Numbered from the stretch's first letter, positions 39,135-48,683 are shown. The stretch: 64,000 bases of DNA from Agromyces badenianii (GCF_003070885.1 NZ_CP028913.1:1488001-1552000); one strand, 5' to 3'. Program-made: numbers and translations. Notes: a model not told the origin generated them from the sequence alone.

Positions 39135-39157
39135 GGGAGTCCTCGAATCGTTCCCCT

Positions 39158-39163
39158 TAAGAT
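39158..39163 (+). promoter_or_regulatory. -10 element TAAGAT, leaderless start at 39171
   Basis: TAAGAT seven bases before the ATG of the dipeptidase gene. Confidence 0.55.
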
Positions 39164-39170
39164 TACCGGC

Positions 39171-40613
39171 ATGAACGAGTCTCACACCGCCGCCGGCGGA
39201 ACCTCCGACCTCCTGTCGACGAGTGATGCCCTGCGCGGCGCCGTCGAAGCCGCCTTCCCCTCGACGATCGCCGATCTCACGCACCTGGTGAAGATCCCCT
39301 CGGTGTCGTGGGCAGCCTTCGACCCGGCCCAGGTCGAGGCGAGCGCCGAAGCGGTGGCGGAGCTCGTGCGCGGACTCGGGGTCTTCGATCTCGTCGAGAT
39401 CCGTCGCGCGGCGATCGGCGATGCGGAGGGTGCCGACGCACCGCTCGGCAAGCCCGCGGTCGTGGCCCGCCGGTCGGCGCGCAACGGGCGGCCCACGGTG
39501 CTGCTCTATGCGCACCACGATGTGCAGCCGCCGGGGGACGATGAGGACTGGGAGTCGACGCCCTTCGAGCCCACCATGCGCGGCGACCGCCTCTACGGCC
39601 GCGGTGCGGCCGACGACAAAGCCGGCGTGATGGCCCACATCGGTGCCATCCGTGCGCTGACCGAGGTGCTCGGTGCGGACTTCGACCTCGGCATCGCCCT
39701 CTTCATCGAGGGGGAGGAGGAATCGGGCTCGCTCTCGTTCGCCAACTTCCTCCGCGAGAACCGCGATCTGCTCGAAGCCGACGCGATCGTCGTCGCCGAC
39801 TCGAACAACTGGGACATCGAGACGCCCGCGCTCACGGTCGCCCTGCGCGGCGCCGTCGCCTTCCGGCTCCGCATCTCGACGCTCGCGCACGCATCCCACT
39901 CGGGCATGTTCGGCGGCGCGGTGCCCGATGCCATGCTCGCGGCCGTGCGGCTGCTCGCGACGCTGCACGACGACGACGGATCCGTCGCGGTCGACGGCCT
40001 CACCTCAGCCGATCTCGAGATGCCCGCCTACGACGAGGCGCAGCTGCGCACCGAGACCGGCCTGCTCGACGGTGTCACGCCGATCGGGCGCGGCGAGATC
40101 CTCTCGCGCATCTGGGCGCAGCCGTCGATCACGATCACCGGCATCGATGCCCCGACGGTGGCGAATGCGTCGAACACGCTCGTGCCGAGCGTCGCCGTGC
40201 GGGTGAGCGCACGCGTCGCTCCCGGCCAGCGCGACGTCGATGCGCTCGCGGCGATCCGTTCGCACCTCGAACAGCACGCCCCCTTCGGGGCGAAGCTCGA
40301 GTTCGATGCCGTCGAGCTGGGCAACCCGTTCCTGGTCGACACCTCGGGCTGGGCCGTCGCCGAGTCCAACGCGGCAATGGCCGAGGCATGGGGGAGGGAG
40401 CCCGTCGAGATCGGTGTCGGCGGTTCCATCCCGTTCATCGCCGAGCTCGTCGAGGAGTTCCCGTCTGCACAGATCCTCGTGACGGGCGTCGAAGACCCCG
40501 AATCGCGTGCGCACAGCCCCAATGAGTCGTTGCATCTCGGCGTCTTCCAGAAGGCGCTGCTCAGCGAGGCGCTGTTCCTCGCCCGGCTCGACGCGCGCAA
40601 CGGAGATTCCTGA
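39171..40613 (+). CDS. M20 family dipeptidase
   Basis: 480 residues. Zinc-dependent peptidase of the M20 family (PepV/CNDP-like). Metal and catalytic motifs: VLLYAHHDVQPPGDDEDWES (His, catalytic Asp), GRGAADDKAGVMAHIGA (bridging Asp), LFIEGEEESGSLSF (catalytic Glu-Glu) and VVADSNNWDIETPAL, with the dimerisation domain from ~230 and C-terminal AHSPNESLHLGVFQ carrying the last His. Cytosolic. It is likely to act on dipeptides; exact specificity unknown. Confidence 0.93.
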   Translation: MNESHTAAGGTSDLLSTSDALRGAVEAAFPSTIADLTHLVKIPSVSWAAFDPAQVEASAEAVAELVRGLGVFDLVEIRRAAIGDAEGADAPLGKPAVVARRSARNGRPTVLLYAHHDVQPPGDDEDWESTPFEPTMRGDRLYGRGAADDKAGVMAHIGAIRALTEVLGADFDLGIALFIEGEEESGSLSFANFLRENRDLLEADAIVVADSNNWDIETPALTVALRGAVAFRLRISTLAHASHSGMFGGAVPDAMLAAVRLLATLHDDDGSVAVDGLTSADLEMPAYDEAQLRTETGLLDGVTPIGRGEILSRIWAQPSITITGIDAPTVANASNTLVPSVAVRVSARVAPGQRDVDALAAIRSHLEQHAPFGAKLEFDAVELGNPFLVDTSGWAVAESNAAMAEAWGREPVEIGVGGSIPFIAELVEEFPSAQILVTGVEDPESRAHSPNESLHLGVFQKALLSEALFLARLDARNGDS

Positions 40614-40646
40614 GAGCGTGCCGGACGCCGCCACCGTTTCGGCGGC

Positions 40647-40652
40647 TAGCAT
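40647..40652 (+). promoter_or_regulatory. Candidate -10 (TAGCAT) for the Fe-S carrier gene
   Basis: TAGCAT 40 bases before the ATG, with the ribosome-binding site GAGGAGAG in the leader. Confidence 0.5.
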
Positions 40653-40692
40653 AGAAGCAGGTTCCGCGTTCCCTGACGCACCGAGGAGAGAC

Positions 40693-41043
40693 ATGAGCGA
40701 CACGATCACCGAGACCGCGCACGGCGTGAAGCTGAGCGACCCCGCCGCCGACAAGGTGCGCAGCCTCCTCGAACAGGAGGGTCGCGACGACCTGCGACTC
40801 CGGGTCGCAGTGCAGCCCGGCGGCTGCTCCGGGCTCATCTACCAGCTCTATTTCGACGAGCGTCTGCTCGACGGCGACGCGGTCGTCGACTTCGAGGGTG
40901 TCGAGGTCGTCGTCGACAAGATGAGCGTTCCCTACCTCGACGGGGCGTCCATCGACTTCGAAGACACCATCCAGAAGCAGGGATTCACGATCGACAACCC
41001 CAACGCGCAGGGCAGCTGCGCATGCGGCGACTCGTTCCACTGA
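40693..41043 (+). CDS. erpA: A-type iron-sulfur cluster carrier (HesB/IscA/ErpA)
   Basis: 116 residues. Binds and passes on Fe-S clusters. The three conserved cysteines are in QPGGCSGLIYQLYFD and SCACGDSFH, the standard C-x(60-80)-CxC arrangement. Targets here plausibly include LipA and the Rieske protein QcrA, but this is inference. Leadered, with a good RBS, and followed by a textbook intrinsic terminator. Confidence 0.95.
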   Translation: MSDTITETAHGVKLSDPAADKVRSLLEQEGRDDLRLRVAVQPGGCSGLIYQLYFDERLLDGDAVVDFEGVEVVVDKMSVPYLDGASIDFEDTIQKQGFTIDNPNAQGSCACGDSFH

Positions 41044-41062
41044 GTCGTCGAAGTCATACTCC

Positions 41063-41100
41063 GAGGGGAGGCCGCTGAAGCGGCCTCCCCTCGCTGTTTT
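41063..41100 (+). terminator. Intrinsic terminator after erpA
   Basis: GAGGGGAGGCCGC (41063-41075) and GCGGCCTCCCCTC (41080-41092) form a 13-bp stem with loop TGAA, followed by GCTGTTTT. The clearest intrinsic terminator in the window. Confidence 0.9.
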
Positions 41101-41178
41101 CGCCGGTGGAACCGGAAATCAACCGCCCGGAGCACGGGACAACGCCGTTGCGTGCACACCCCGGGCGTCGAGTCGGAG

Positions 41179-41217
41179 TAGGCTAGGCAGCGATCACCGC
41201 GCTTCACTGTGAAGCGC
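41179..41217 (+). promoter_or_regulatory. cta operon promoter and palindrome in leader
   Basis: TAGGCT (41179-41184) is the likely -10. The leader holds a 19-bp perfect palindrome, GCGCTTCAC-T-GTGAAGCGC (41199-41217), immediately downstream of the expected transcription start, a good position for a repressor operator or a 5' hairpin. Confidence 0.55.
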
Positions 41218-41242
41218 CTTCGAGTCTCCCGAAAGGTCACCG

Positions 41243-42136
41243 GTGCGCAACAATCGCCGTCTCCGATGGGCTGCAATCCCGATCGCAGCGTCGCTCAGTC
41301 TCGTCCTCGCAGGGTGCACGCAGGCTCAGTTGAATGGATTCCTCCCCGGATTCGTCGAGGGGGAGGCACCGGTCACGAACCACACCGAGCGCGTCTCCGG
41401 GCTCTGGGTCACCTCGTGGATCGTGCTGCTCGTCGTGGGTGTCATCACCTGGGGCCTCACGATCTGGGCCGTCATCGCCTACCGTCGCCGCAAGGGCCAG
41501 ACCGGCCTTCCGGTGCAGTTGCGATACAACATGCCGATCGAGGTCTTCTACACGATCATCCCGCTGATCCTCGTGCTGGGCTTCTTCGCCTTCACGGCGC
41601 GCGACCAGGCGGCGATCGAGCAGCGCTTCGCCGAAGACGACGTCGACGTCAAGGTCGAGGTCATCGCCAAGCAGTGGGCCTGGGACTTCAACTACGTCAA
41701 CGAAGACGTGTACTCGCCCGGCATCCAGGGTCAGCTCGCCGACGAGGGCCCCAAGGGTTCGCTCGTGCAGTCCGAACTCCCGACGCTCGTCCTGCCGGTC
41801 GGGGCGAACGTCGAGATCGAGCTCGAATCGCGCGACGTCATCCACTCGTTCTGGGTCGTGGACTTCCTGTACAAGAAAGACATGTTCCCGGGCAAGACCA
41901 ACTACATGTCGTTCGTGCCCGAGCGCGAGGGCACCTATGCCGGCAAGTGCGCCGAGCTCTGCGGTGAGTACCACTCGCTCATGCTCTTCAACGTCGAAGT
42001 CGTCTCTCAGGGCGAGTACGACGACTACATCGAGTCGCTCCGCGATGCCGGCCAGGAGGGCCAGCTGTCGAACGAGTACGACCGCAACCAGAACCTGCCC
42101 GGAACGGGCGAGCCCGAACTGAAAGAGGAGCACTAA
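41243..42136 (+). CDS. ctaC: Cytochrome c oxidase subunit II
   Basis: 297 residues. An N-terminal lipoprotein-type signal (SLVLAGCTQAQ, lipobox cysteine ~25) is followed by two membrane helices (~52-75 and ~99-118) and the periplasmic cupredoxin domain. The Cu-A site is intact: DVIHSFWVVDFL (His), and CAELCGEYHSLMLF (two Cys, Glu, His, Met). It accepts electrons from cytochrome c or directly from the di-haem QcrC and passes them to CtaD. The GTG start follows GAAAGG. First gene of ctaC-ctaD-ctaF. Confidence 0.96.
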   Translation: MRNNRRLRWAAIPIAASLSLVLAGCTQAQLNGFLPGFVEGEAPVTNHTERVSGLWVTSWIVLLVVGVITWGLTIWAVIAYRRRKGQTGLPVQLRYNMPIEVFYTIIPLILVLGFFAFTARDQAAIEQRFAEDDVDVKVEVIAKQWAWDFNYVNEDVYSPGIQGQLADEGPKGSLVQSELPTLVLPVGANVEIELESRDVIHSFWVVDFLYKKDMFPGKTNYMSFVPEREGTYAGKCAELCGEYHSLMLFNVEVVSQGEYDDYIESLRDAGQEGQLSNEYDRNQNLPGTGEPELKEEH

Positions 42137-42142
42137 GCCGCG

Positions 42143-43879
42143 ATGAGCACCACGACCGCACCGGCTCGCCCCTCCGCGAGCACGCTTCCGTTCGGCGCTT
42201 CCAAGGTCGAACGCAAGGGCAACGTCCTCGTCAAGTGGATCACGTCCACCGACCACAAGGTCATCGGGTACATGTACCTGATCACCGCGTTCATCTACTT
42301 CTGCATCGGCGGCGTGATGGCGCTGATCATCAGGGCGCAGCTCTTCGAGCCGGGTCTCGAGATCATCCAGACGCGTGAGCAGTACAACCAGCTCTTCACG
42401 ATGCACGGCACGATCATGCTGCTCATGTTCGCCACCCCGCTCTTCGCGGGCTTCGCCAACGTGCTCATGCCGCTCCAGATCGGCGCGCCCGACGTCGCGT
42501 TCCCGCGTCTGAACGCCTTCGCGTACTGGCTCTTCAACTTCGGTTCGCTGATCGCGGTCGCCGGCTTCTTCACCCCGCAGGGTGCCGCCTCGTTCGGATG
42601 GTTCGCCTATCAGCCACTCGCGTCGACGACGTTCTCACCAGGCGTCGGTGGCAACCTCTGGATGGTCGGCCTCGGCCTCTCGGGCTTCGGCACGATCCTC
42701 GGCGCGGTGAACTTCATCACCACGATCATCACGATGCGCGCGCCCGGCATGACGATGTTCCGCATGCCGATCTTCACGTGGAACACCCTCGTGACCTCGA
42801 TCCTCGTGCTCATGGCCTTCCCGGTGCTGGCTGCCGCGATCCTGGCCGCTGCTGCCGACCGAATCTTCGGCGCACACGTGTTCGACCCCGCCAACGGCGG
42901 CGTCATCCTCTGGCAGCACCTCTTCTGGTTCTTCGGCCACCCCGAGGTCTACATCATCGCTCTGCCGTTCTTCGGCATCGTGTCCGAGATCTTCCCGGTC
43001 TTCAGCCGCAAGCCGATCTTCGGTTACAAGACCCTGATCTACGCGACGATCGCGATCGCCGCCCTGTCGGTCACCGTGTGGGCGCACCACATGTACGTCA
43101 CCGGATCGGTGCTGCTGCCGTTCTTCGCCCTGATGACGATGCTCATCGCGGTGCCGACGGGCGTGAAGATCTTCAACTGGATCGGCACGATGTGGCGAGG
43201 ATCGATCACCTTCGAGACTCCGCTCATCTGGTCGCTCGGCTTCCTCATCACCTTCGTCTTCGGTGGTCTCACCGGCGTGATCCTCGCGTCTCCGCCGCTC
43301 GACTTCCACGTGTCCGACACGTACTTCGTCGTCGCCCACTTCCACTACGTCGTCTTCGGCACCGTCGTGTTCGCGATGTTCGCCGGCTTCTACTTCTGGT
43401 GGCCCAAGTGGACCGGCAAGATGCTGAACGAGACGCTCGGAAAGTGGCACTTCTGGCTGCTGTTCATCGGCTTCCACACCACCTTCCTCATCCAGCACTG
43501 GCTCGGTGTGGTCGCGATGCCTCGCCGGTACTACTCGTACCTGCCTGAAGACAACATCACCTGGATGAACCAGCTGTCGACGATCGGTGCCGGCATCCTG
43601 GCAGTCTCGATGATCCCGTTCTTCCTGAACGTGTACATCACGGCTCGTCGCGCGCCGAAGGTCACGGTCAACGACCCCTGGGGTTACGGCGGATCGCTCG
43701 AGTGGGCGACCAGCTGCCCGCCGCCGCGCCACAACTTCACGTCGATCCCGCGCATCCGCTCGGAGCGCCCTGCGTTCGACCTGAACCACCCCGAGGCCGG
43801 CATCCCGGTCGGCATCGGACCGGCGAAGGACGCCCCGCAAGCGCCCACGTATGACGCCGCGACGGAGGAGATCAAGTAA
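42143..43879 (+). CDS. ctaD: Cytochrome c oxidase subunit I (aa3)
   Basis: 578 residues, twelve membrane helices. Haem a ligands lie in [15 protein letters not shown] and [16 protein letters not shown]; the binuclear-centre helices are [20 protein letters not shown] (Cu-B His and the cross-linked Tyr) and [12 protein letters not shown] (two Cu-B His). Proton-pumping catalytic subunit of the terminal oxidase. Begins six bases after ctaC; its TAA overlaps the ATG of ctaF by one base. Confidence 0.98.
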   Translation: MSTTTAPARPSASTLPFGASKVERKGNVLVKWITSTDHKVIGYMYLITAFIYFCIGGVMALIIRAQLFEPGLEIIQTREQYNQLFTMHGTIMLLMFATPLFAGFANVLMPLQIGAPDVAFPRLNAFAYWLFNFGSLIAVAGFFTPQGAASFGWFAYQPLASTTFSPGVGGNLWMVGLGLSGFGTILGAVNFITTIITMRAPGMTMFRMPIFTWNTLVTSILVLMAFPVLAAAILAAAADRIFGAHVFDPANGGVILWQHLFWFFGHPEVYIIALPFFGIVSEIFPVFSRKPIFGYKTLIYATIAIAALSVTVWAHHMYVTGSVLLPFFALMTMLIAVPTGVKIFNWIGTMWRGSITFETPLIWSLGFLITFVFGGLTGVILASPPLDFHVSDTYFVVAHFHYVVFGTVVFAMFAGFYFWWPKWTGKMLNETLGKWHFWLLFIGFHTTFLIQHWLGVVAMPRRYYSYLPEDNITWMNQLSTIGAGILAVSMIPFFLNVYITARRAPKVTVNDPWGYGGSLEWATSCPPPRHNFTSIPRIRSERPAFDLNHPEAGIPVGIGPAKDAPQAPTYDAATEEIK

Positions 43880-44301
43880 TGCGCGCCAACGTCAACCTCT
43901 TCTGGATCCTGACGGTCTTCCTGGCGATCGTCGCTACGGTCTACGGCTTCTGGTCGGCGGCCGAGTCCCCGATCGGGCAGCCCGAGTGGGCCGGCATGAT
44001 CTCGATCTCGCTCACGGCCGTGCTCAGCGCCTTCATCGCGTTCTACCTCGGTCGAGTGCACAAGGCTCAGGGTGCAGAGCTGCCCGAAGACCGCCTCGAT
44101 GCGAACATCGACGACGGTGACGCCGAGCTCGGCTTCTTCAGCCCGTGGAGCTGGTGGCCGATCATGCTGGCCGGCGCGGCTGCACTGATGTTCCTCGGTC
44201 TCGCGATCGGAGTCTGGATCTGCTTCATCGCCGTCGGGCTCGGACTCATCAGTCTCGTCGGCTGGGTGTACGAGTACTACCGCGGAAACTTCGCCCGCTG
44301 A
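43879..44301 (+). CDS. ctaF: Cytochrome c oxidase subunit IV (actinobacterial)
   Basis: 140 residues, four membrane helices (~5-26, ~38-58, ~92-110, ~112-130). Matches the small actinobacterial subunit CtaF that is part of the bc1-aa3 supercomplex (FWILTVFLAIVATVYGFWSA, PWSWWPIMLAGAAALMFLGL). Overlaps ctaD by TAATG. Last gene of the operon, followed by a strong terminator. Confidence 0.95.
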   Translation: MRANVNLFWILTVFLAIVATVYGFWSAAESPIGQPEWAGMISISLTAVLSAFIAFYLGRVHKAQGAELPEDRLDANIDDGDAELGFFSPWSWWPIMLAGAAALMFLGLAIGVWICFIAVGLGLISLVGWVYEYYRGNFAR

Positions 44302-44318
44302 TCTCAGCTGGCTGATCG

Positions 44319-44352
44319 AACGGCCCCGTGCGCATCGCGCACGGGGCCGTTT
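44319..44352 (+). terminator. Intrinsic terminator after ctaF
   Basis: AACGGCCCCGTGCGC (44319-44333) pairs with GCGCACGGGGCCGTT (44337-44351), a 15-bp stem with a 3-base loop, followed by TTC. Confidence 0.88.
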
Positions 44353-44468
44353 CTGCACGTCTCCGCCACTGGTGCTCCGAGTGCGCGCCGACCACCGCCG
44401 CCGACGACATCACCCGCCCGCTACTCAAGACTCGCTAGTATGGGCACCCCAGAGCAGAGGAGAGCCCC

Positions 44469-45050
44469 GTGGGCAAGGTGGTCATGTACAGCTCGGTGTC
44501 GGTAGACGGCTTCGTCGCGGACGAGAACGACCAGCCCGGACCGCTGTTCGACTGGTTGCTCAGCGGTGACGTCCCGTTGGACGAGAGCGGCGAAGTGAAG
44601 GTGTCGCAGACGTCCTACGACTACACCCGGCCGTACTGGGATCAGATCGGGGCGACAATCGTCGGCCGCCACGTCTTCGACATGACGGACGGCTGGGACG
44701 GGAAGCCTCCGGGCGGGGTCGACCACGTGGTCGTCGTGACGCACCGGCCGAAGCCCGAAGGCTGGGACCCAGAGGCGCCGTTTCACTTCGTCGACGGCGT
44801 CGAGGCAGCGGTGGCCAAGGCGCAGGAGCTCGCGGGTGACCGCATCGTCGAGGTCGCCGCTGGCGACGTCGGTGGCCAGGTGCTTGCCGCGGGCCTGGTC
44901 GACGAGGTGCGGATGGACGTCGTACCCGTCGTCTTCGGGTCCGGCAAGCGCTACTTCGGGTCAGTCCACGCACAGCACTTCTTGGAGGATCCCGACGTGG
45001 TGATTCAGGGCAGCCGGGTGCTTCACCTGCGCTATCAGGTTCGCCGTTGA
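44469..45050 (+). CDS. Dihydrofolate reductase/RibD-C family protein
   Basis: 193 residues with the RibD C-terminal (DHFR-like) fold: VVMYSSVSVDGFVADENDQP at the N-terminus, ATIVGRHVFDMTDGWDGKPP (NADPH-binding region), VVVVTHRPKPEGW, IVEVAAGDVGGQVLAAGLVD and FGSGKRYFG. These stand-alone proteins use NADPH; their substrates are mostly unknown. The GTG follows GAGGAGA; TAGTAT at 44436 is a possible -10. It sits between the terminator of the cta operon and the convergent methyltransferase gene, with no obvious link to respiration. Confidence 0.88.
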   Translation: MGKVVMYSSVSVDGFVADENDQPGPLFDWLLSGDVPLDESGEVKVSQTSYDYTRPYWDQIGATIVGRHVFDMTDGWDGKPPGGVDHVVVVTHRPKPEGWDPEAPFHFVDGVEAAVAKAQELAGDRIVEVAAGDVGGQVLAAGLVDEVRMDVVPVVFGSGKRYFGSVHAQHFLEDPDVVIQGSRVLHLRYQVRR

Positions 45051-45065
45051 CTGTGAAGAGCCAAC

Positions 45066-45932
45066 CTATACTCGCGTGAACGCGACGACGTCCACCGAGA
45101 CGGTGACGGCGAGCTCGCCGTCGGGGGCGTCACCCTCCCTGCGATGATGCGCGGCCGGTCCCATGTCGACCAGAAGCTCCCGCATGCCGAGGTCGGTGAT
45201 GAGTTCGTACTCGACTCTCGTCGTCTGCAGCGGGGTGAAGCCGGCTCCGGTGAACTGCTCGGTCACGAGATCGGCTTTGCCGTCGGGGATGTCGAGCGCT
45301 GCGCCGAGCCGTCGCAACTCCGTGAAGTGCGTCGCAGTCGGCACGACGACGAGAAGAAGACCGTGGGGACGCACGATGCGCGCGAACTCGGGCGGATTGC
45401 GCGGCGCGAAGACGTTGACGGCGACATCGGCAACGGCGTCCCGCACAGGGAGTGGCCGCCAGAGGTCGAGCACGACTCCCGTCGAGCCGGGTGCGGCTCG
45501 CATGGCCATGCGTACAGCGGTGGGGGAGCGATCGGTGAGCAGCACGGATGCGCCTGGCGTGGCACGCTCCAGCTCACCCGCGTAGTAGCCCGTGCCGCAA
45601 CCGAGATCGACGACTCTCGTCGCATCCGCCGAGCCGTGCGCCGCCCTGCGGGAGCTAGGAGAAGTCGAACCTCGCAGCCCTTCGCCCATCCCATCGACAA
45701 GAGCGTCGGCGATCGGTGCGTAGGCGCCGGAATCCAGAAGTCTCGCTCGTGCCTCGAGCATCTGGCGATCATCGCCGATCGTGCGCGGCGCTCGTGGCGG
45801 GAGCAGTGTCACGCTCTGGTGCTTGGACACGTCGAAGCGGTGCCCGAGTGAGCATCCGAGCACGCGGTCGGTGAGCGGCTCGAGGTCGTGAAAGCAGTTC
45901 GGGCACCGCAACCAGGTCGAATCGATCGACAT
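45066..45932 (-). CDS. RlmA-like 23S rRNA guanine methyltransferase
   Basis: 288 residues. An N-terminal zinc finger (CPNCFHDL...CSLGHRFD, residues 10-32), then KHQSVTLLPPRAPRTIGDDR, the region typical of RlmA-I/RlmA-II (TlrB), and a SAM-binding fold with RVVDLGCGTGYYAGELE. Methylates N1 of a guanine in hairpin 35 of 23S rRNA; the II-type members confer macrolide resistance, and which type this is cannot be decided here. Extra low-complexity insertion STSPSSRRAAHGSA at ~90-105. Located just downstream of qcrB, same strand. Confidence 0.88.
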   Translation of the reverse strand: MSIDSTWLRCPNCFHDLEPLTDRVLGCSLGHRFDVSKHQSVTLLPPRAPRTIGDDRQMLEARARLLDSGAYAPIADALVDGMGEGLRGSTSPSSRRAAHGSADATRVVDLGCGTGYYAGELERATPGASVLLTDRSPTAVRMAMRAAPGSTGVVLDLWRPLPVRDAVADVAVNVFAPRNPPEFARIVRPHGLLLVVVPTATHFTELRRLGAALDIPDGKADLVTEQFTGAGFTPLQTTRVEYELITDLGMRELLVDMGPAAHHRREGDAPDGELAVTVSVDVVAFTRV

Positions 45933-45964
45933 GGCGCGGTGCCCGAATTCGTCTGACGAGATCG

Positions 45965-47572
45965 TCAGTGGTGGGTGCCGTGACTGGACTCGAGTTCGCC
46001 CCGCGTGACCGGCGCGATGCGGTCCTCGAAGAACCAACGCGAGAGCGAGGCGCGCAGCCGCTGGCCGAAGGTGATCTTGCCGCGAGCATTGGGGCGCAGC
46101 ATCAACGGCTGGTAGCTCTCGAAGCTCACGAGCCTCCAACGGTCGTACTCGTCGAGGGGCTGGTGCACCTCGACGAACTCGCCGCCGGGCAGCTTCACGA
46201 TTCGTCCGGACTCGAAGCCGTGCAGCACGATCTCGCGGTCCTTCTTCTGCAGCGCGATGCAGACGCGCTTCGCGATGAAGTACGCGATGAACGGGCCGAT
46301 GATCACGGTCGCCTGCAGTGCGTGGATCACGCCCTCCATGGTGAGCGAGAAGTGCGTGGCCAGGATGTCGGAGCTCGCAGCCGCCCAGAGGCCCGCGTAG
46401 AACGTGACTCCGGCCGCGCCGATCGCCGTGCGGGTCGGGGCATTGCGCGGGCGGTCGGCGATGTGGTGTTCGCGCTTGTCGCCCTTCACCCATGCCTCGA
46501 TGAACGGGTAGATCAACACCGTCACGATGAACCCGCCGAGCACGACGAGGGGCACGATGATGTTGAACGACCAGGTGCGGTCGAGCCAGACGAACTCCCA
46601 GCCCGGCGGAATCAATCGCAGGGCGCCGTCGGCGAAGCCGATGTACCAGTCGGGCTGGGTACCGGCCGAGACCGGCGACGGGTCGTACGGACCGTAGTTC
46701 CAGATCGGGTTGATCGTGAACATCGACGCGATGAGCGCGAGCACACCGAACACGATGAAGAAGAACCCGCCGGCCTTTGCGGCGTAGATCGGGAGGATGG
46801 GCGGACCGACCGCGTTCTGCTGCGTCTTGCCGGGACCGGCGTACTGCGTGTGCTTGTGCACGACGACGAACACGAGGTGGAGCGCGACGAGGGCGACCAC
46901 GAGTGCCGGGAGCAGCAGGATGTGCAGCGTGTAGAGGCGACCCACGATCTGGGTTCCGGGGAACTCGCCGCCGAAGAGCAGGAACGACGTCCAGGTGCCG
47001 ATCAGCGGGATGCCCTTGACCATGCCGTCGATGATGCGGAGGCCGTTGCCGGAGAGCAGGTCGTCAGGAAGCGAGTACCCGGTGAAGCCCTCGGCCATCG
47101 CGAGGATGAAGAGGATGAATCCGATCACCCAGTTCAACTCGCGGGGCTTGCGGAACGCACCCGTGAAGAAGATGCGGAGCATGTGCAGACCGATGGCCGC
47201 GACGAAGAGCAGTGCGGCCCAGTGGTGCATCTGGCGCACGAACAGCCCGCCGCGGATGTCGAAGGAGATGTCGAGCGTCGACGCCATGGCGACCGACATC
47301 TCGACGCCCTTGAGCGGCACGTACGAGCCGTCGTAGTGCACCTCGGCCATCGAGGCCTGGAAGAAGAACGTCAGGAAGGTGCCCGAGATGAGCACGACGA
47401 CGAAGCTGAAGAGGGCGACCTCGCCGAGCAGGAAAGACCAGTGGTCGGGGAACGCCTTACGCCCGAGCTCCTTGACGAAGCCGGCGACGCTCGTGCGCTC
47501 GTTGACGTAGACGGAGGCAGCCGCGGTGAACGACCGTTTCTGCGGCGCGGTTGCGGACGGTGCGGTGCTCAA
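45965..47572 (-). CDS. qcrB: Cytochrome bc1 complex cytochrome b subunit
   Basis: 535 residues. Haem ligands are in QMHHWAALLFVAAIGLHMLR and RLYTLHILLLPALVVALVAL followed by HLVFVVVHKH. The quinol-oxidation site motif PEWY appears as QPDWYIGFADG. The C-terminal extension (beyond ~400) with extra helices and a soluble tail is typical of actinobacterial QcrB. The only usable start is a TTG at 47572, which overlaps the qcrA stop as TTGA, so expression depends on qcrA translation. Last gene of the ctaE-qcrC-qcrA-qcrB operon. Confidence 0.95.
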   Translation of the reverse strand: MSTAPSATAPQKRSFTAAASVYVNERTSVAGFVKELGRKAFPDHWSFLLGEVALFSFVVVLISGTFLTFFFQASMAEVHYDGSYVPLKGVEMSVAMASTLDISFDIRGGLFVRQMHHWAALLFVAAIGLHMLRIFFTGAFRKPRELNWVIGFILFILAMAEGFTGYSLPDDLLSGNGLRIIDGMVKGIPLIGTWTSFLLFGGEFPGTQIVGRLYTLHILLLPALVVALVALHLVFVVVHKHTQYAGPGKTQQNAVGPPILPIYAAKAGGFFFIVFGVLALIASMFTINPIWNYGPYDPSPVSAGTQPDWYIGFADGALRLIPPGWEFVWLDRTWSFNIIVPLVVLGGFIVTVLIYPFIEAWVKGDKREHHIADRPRNAPTRTAIGAAGVTFYAGLWAAASSDILATHFSLTMEGVIHALQATVIIGPFIAYFIAKRVCIALQKKDREIVLHGFESGRIVKLPGGEFVEVHQPLDEYDRWRLVSFESYQPLMLRPNARGKITFGQRLRASLSRWFFEDRIAPVTRGELESSHGTHH

Positions 47573-48645
47573 TTGCGCTCCCAGAAGCTCGGGCCGACGG
47601 GTTCGGTGAAGTCGCTCTGCGCGATGAGGTATCCCTCGTCGTCGACGGCGATCGGAAGCTGGGGCAACGGGCGGGCCGCGGGTCCGAAGATGACCTCGCA
47701 GTGGTTCGCAACGTCGAACTGCGACTGGTGGCACGGGCACAGCAGGTGGTGCGTGTGCTGCTCGTAGAGCGCGACGGGGCATCCGACGTGCGTGCAGATC
47801 TTCGAGTACGCGACGATGCCCTCGTACGACCACGACTCACGGTCGGGCGCCTGGTGGAGCTCGCTCGGCTCGAGGCGCATGAGCAGCACCGCGGCCTTCG
47901 CCTTCTCTTCGAGCTTGCCGTGCTCGAGGTCTTGCAGACCCTCGGGGATCACGTGCACGGCGCTGCCGATGGTGACGTCAGCAGCCTTGATGGGAACGCC
48001 CGACGGGTCGAGCGCGAGGCGCGTGCCCTTCTTCCACATGGTGTGGCTGAGGAGCTCGACCGGGATCTGATCTTGCGGGGCGAAGCCTCGGAAGAGCACG
48101 ACAGCGGGCAGCGGGAAGACGAGCAGGGCGCCGATGAGGCTGTTGCGGATCGCTGCTCGGCGGGTGAAGCCGGATTCACGGTCGGCGTCGGCGAACACCT
48201 TTACCGCGGCGGCCTGCGTCTCGGGCGAGCCGCCGATCGTGTGCCGCTCGTCAGCGAGTTCGACGTCGGCCATGATCGCCTTGCCCCAGTGCACCACGCC
48301 GAAGCCGATGGCGAGCAGGGCGAGCGTCGCGCCGAGGCCGAAGAACATGTTGTTCAGCCGAACCGCACCGACGTCGTTGGACTCGATCGGGAAGAGCATG
48401 TACGCGGCGATGGCCCAGACGCTGCCGAGGATCGACAGGTAGAAGAGCGTGTAGACGGTGCGCTGGGCGCGCTGCTCACGCTTGGGGTTCTCGTCGGTGA
48501 CTCGGGGTCGGTGCGGCGGGAAGCCGGGATTCTCGAACGAGTCGGCGGCGATCACCGCGGTACCCGGCGAGACGGCAATGTCGTGCGCGGCGTGCGACGA
48601 GTCGGCAGCGGCGAGCTCTGCGCCGCTGTGGTCGTCCTGTGCCAT
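47569..48645 (-). CDS. qcrA: Rieske iron-sulfur subunit of bc1 complex
   Basis: 358 residues. Cytoplasmic N-terminal ~60 residues, then three membrane helices (~66-88, ~98-118, ~168-188), as in actinobacterial QcrA. The twin-arginine-like FTRRAAIRNS lies before the third helix. The [2Fe-2S] ligands are CTHVGC and CPCHQSQFD near residues 288-315. Accepts electrons from quinol at QcrB and passes them to the di-haem QcrC. Overlaps qcrB by TTGA. Confidence 0.97.
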   Translation of the reverse strand: MAQDDHSGAELAAADSSHAAHDIAVSPGTAVIAADSFENPGFPPHRPRVTDENPKREQRAQRTVYTLFYLSILGSVWAIAAYMLFPIESNDVGAVRLNNMFFGLGATLALLAIGFGVVHWGKAIMADVELADERHTIGGSPETQAAAVKVFADADRESGFTRRAAIRNSLIGALLVFPLPAVVLFRGFAPQDQIPVELLSHTMWKKGTRLALDPSGVPIKAADVTIGSAVHVIPEGLQDLEHGKLEEKAKAAVLLMRLEPSELHQAPDRESWSYEGIVAYSKICTHVGCPVALYEQHTHHLLCPCHQSQFDVANHCEVIFGPAARPLPQLPIAVDDEGYLIAQSDFTEPVGPSFWERN

Positions 48646-48683
48646 GGTTCTCCTTCTTCAGCTACTTCAGTGCCGGGCGTGCG

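Noticed and set aside
42635..43840. 401-codon minus-strand frame antisense to ctaD
   Set aside because: Composition is Asp/Arg/Glu/His-rich with no domain; it mirrors the codons of ctaD.
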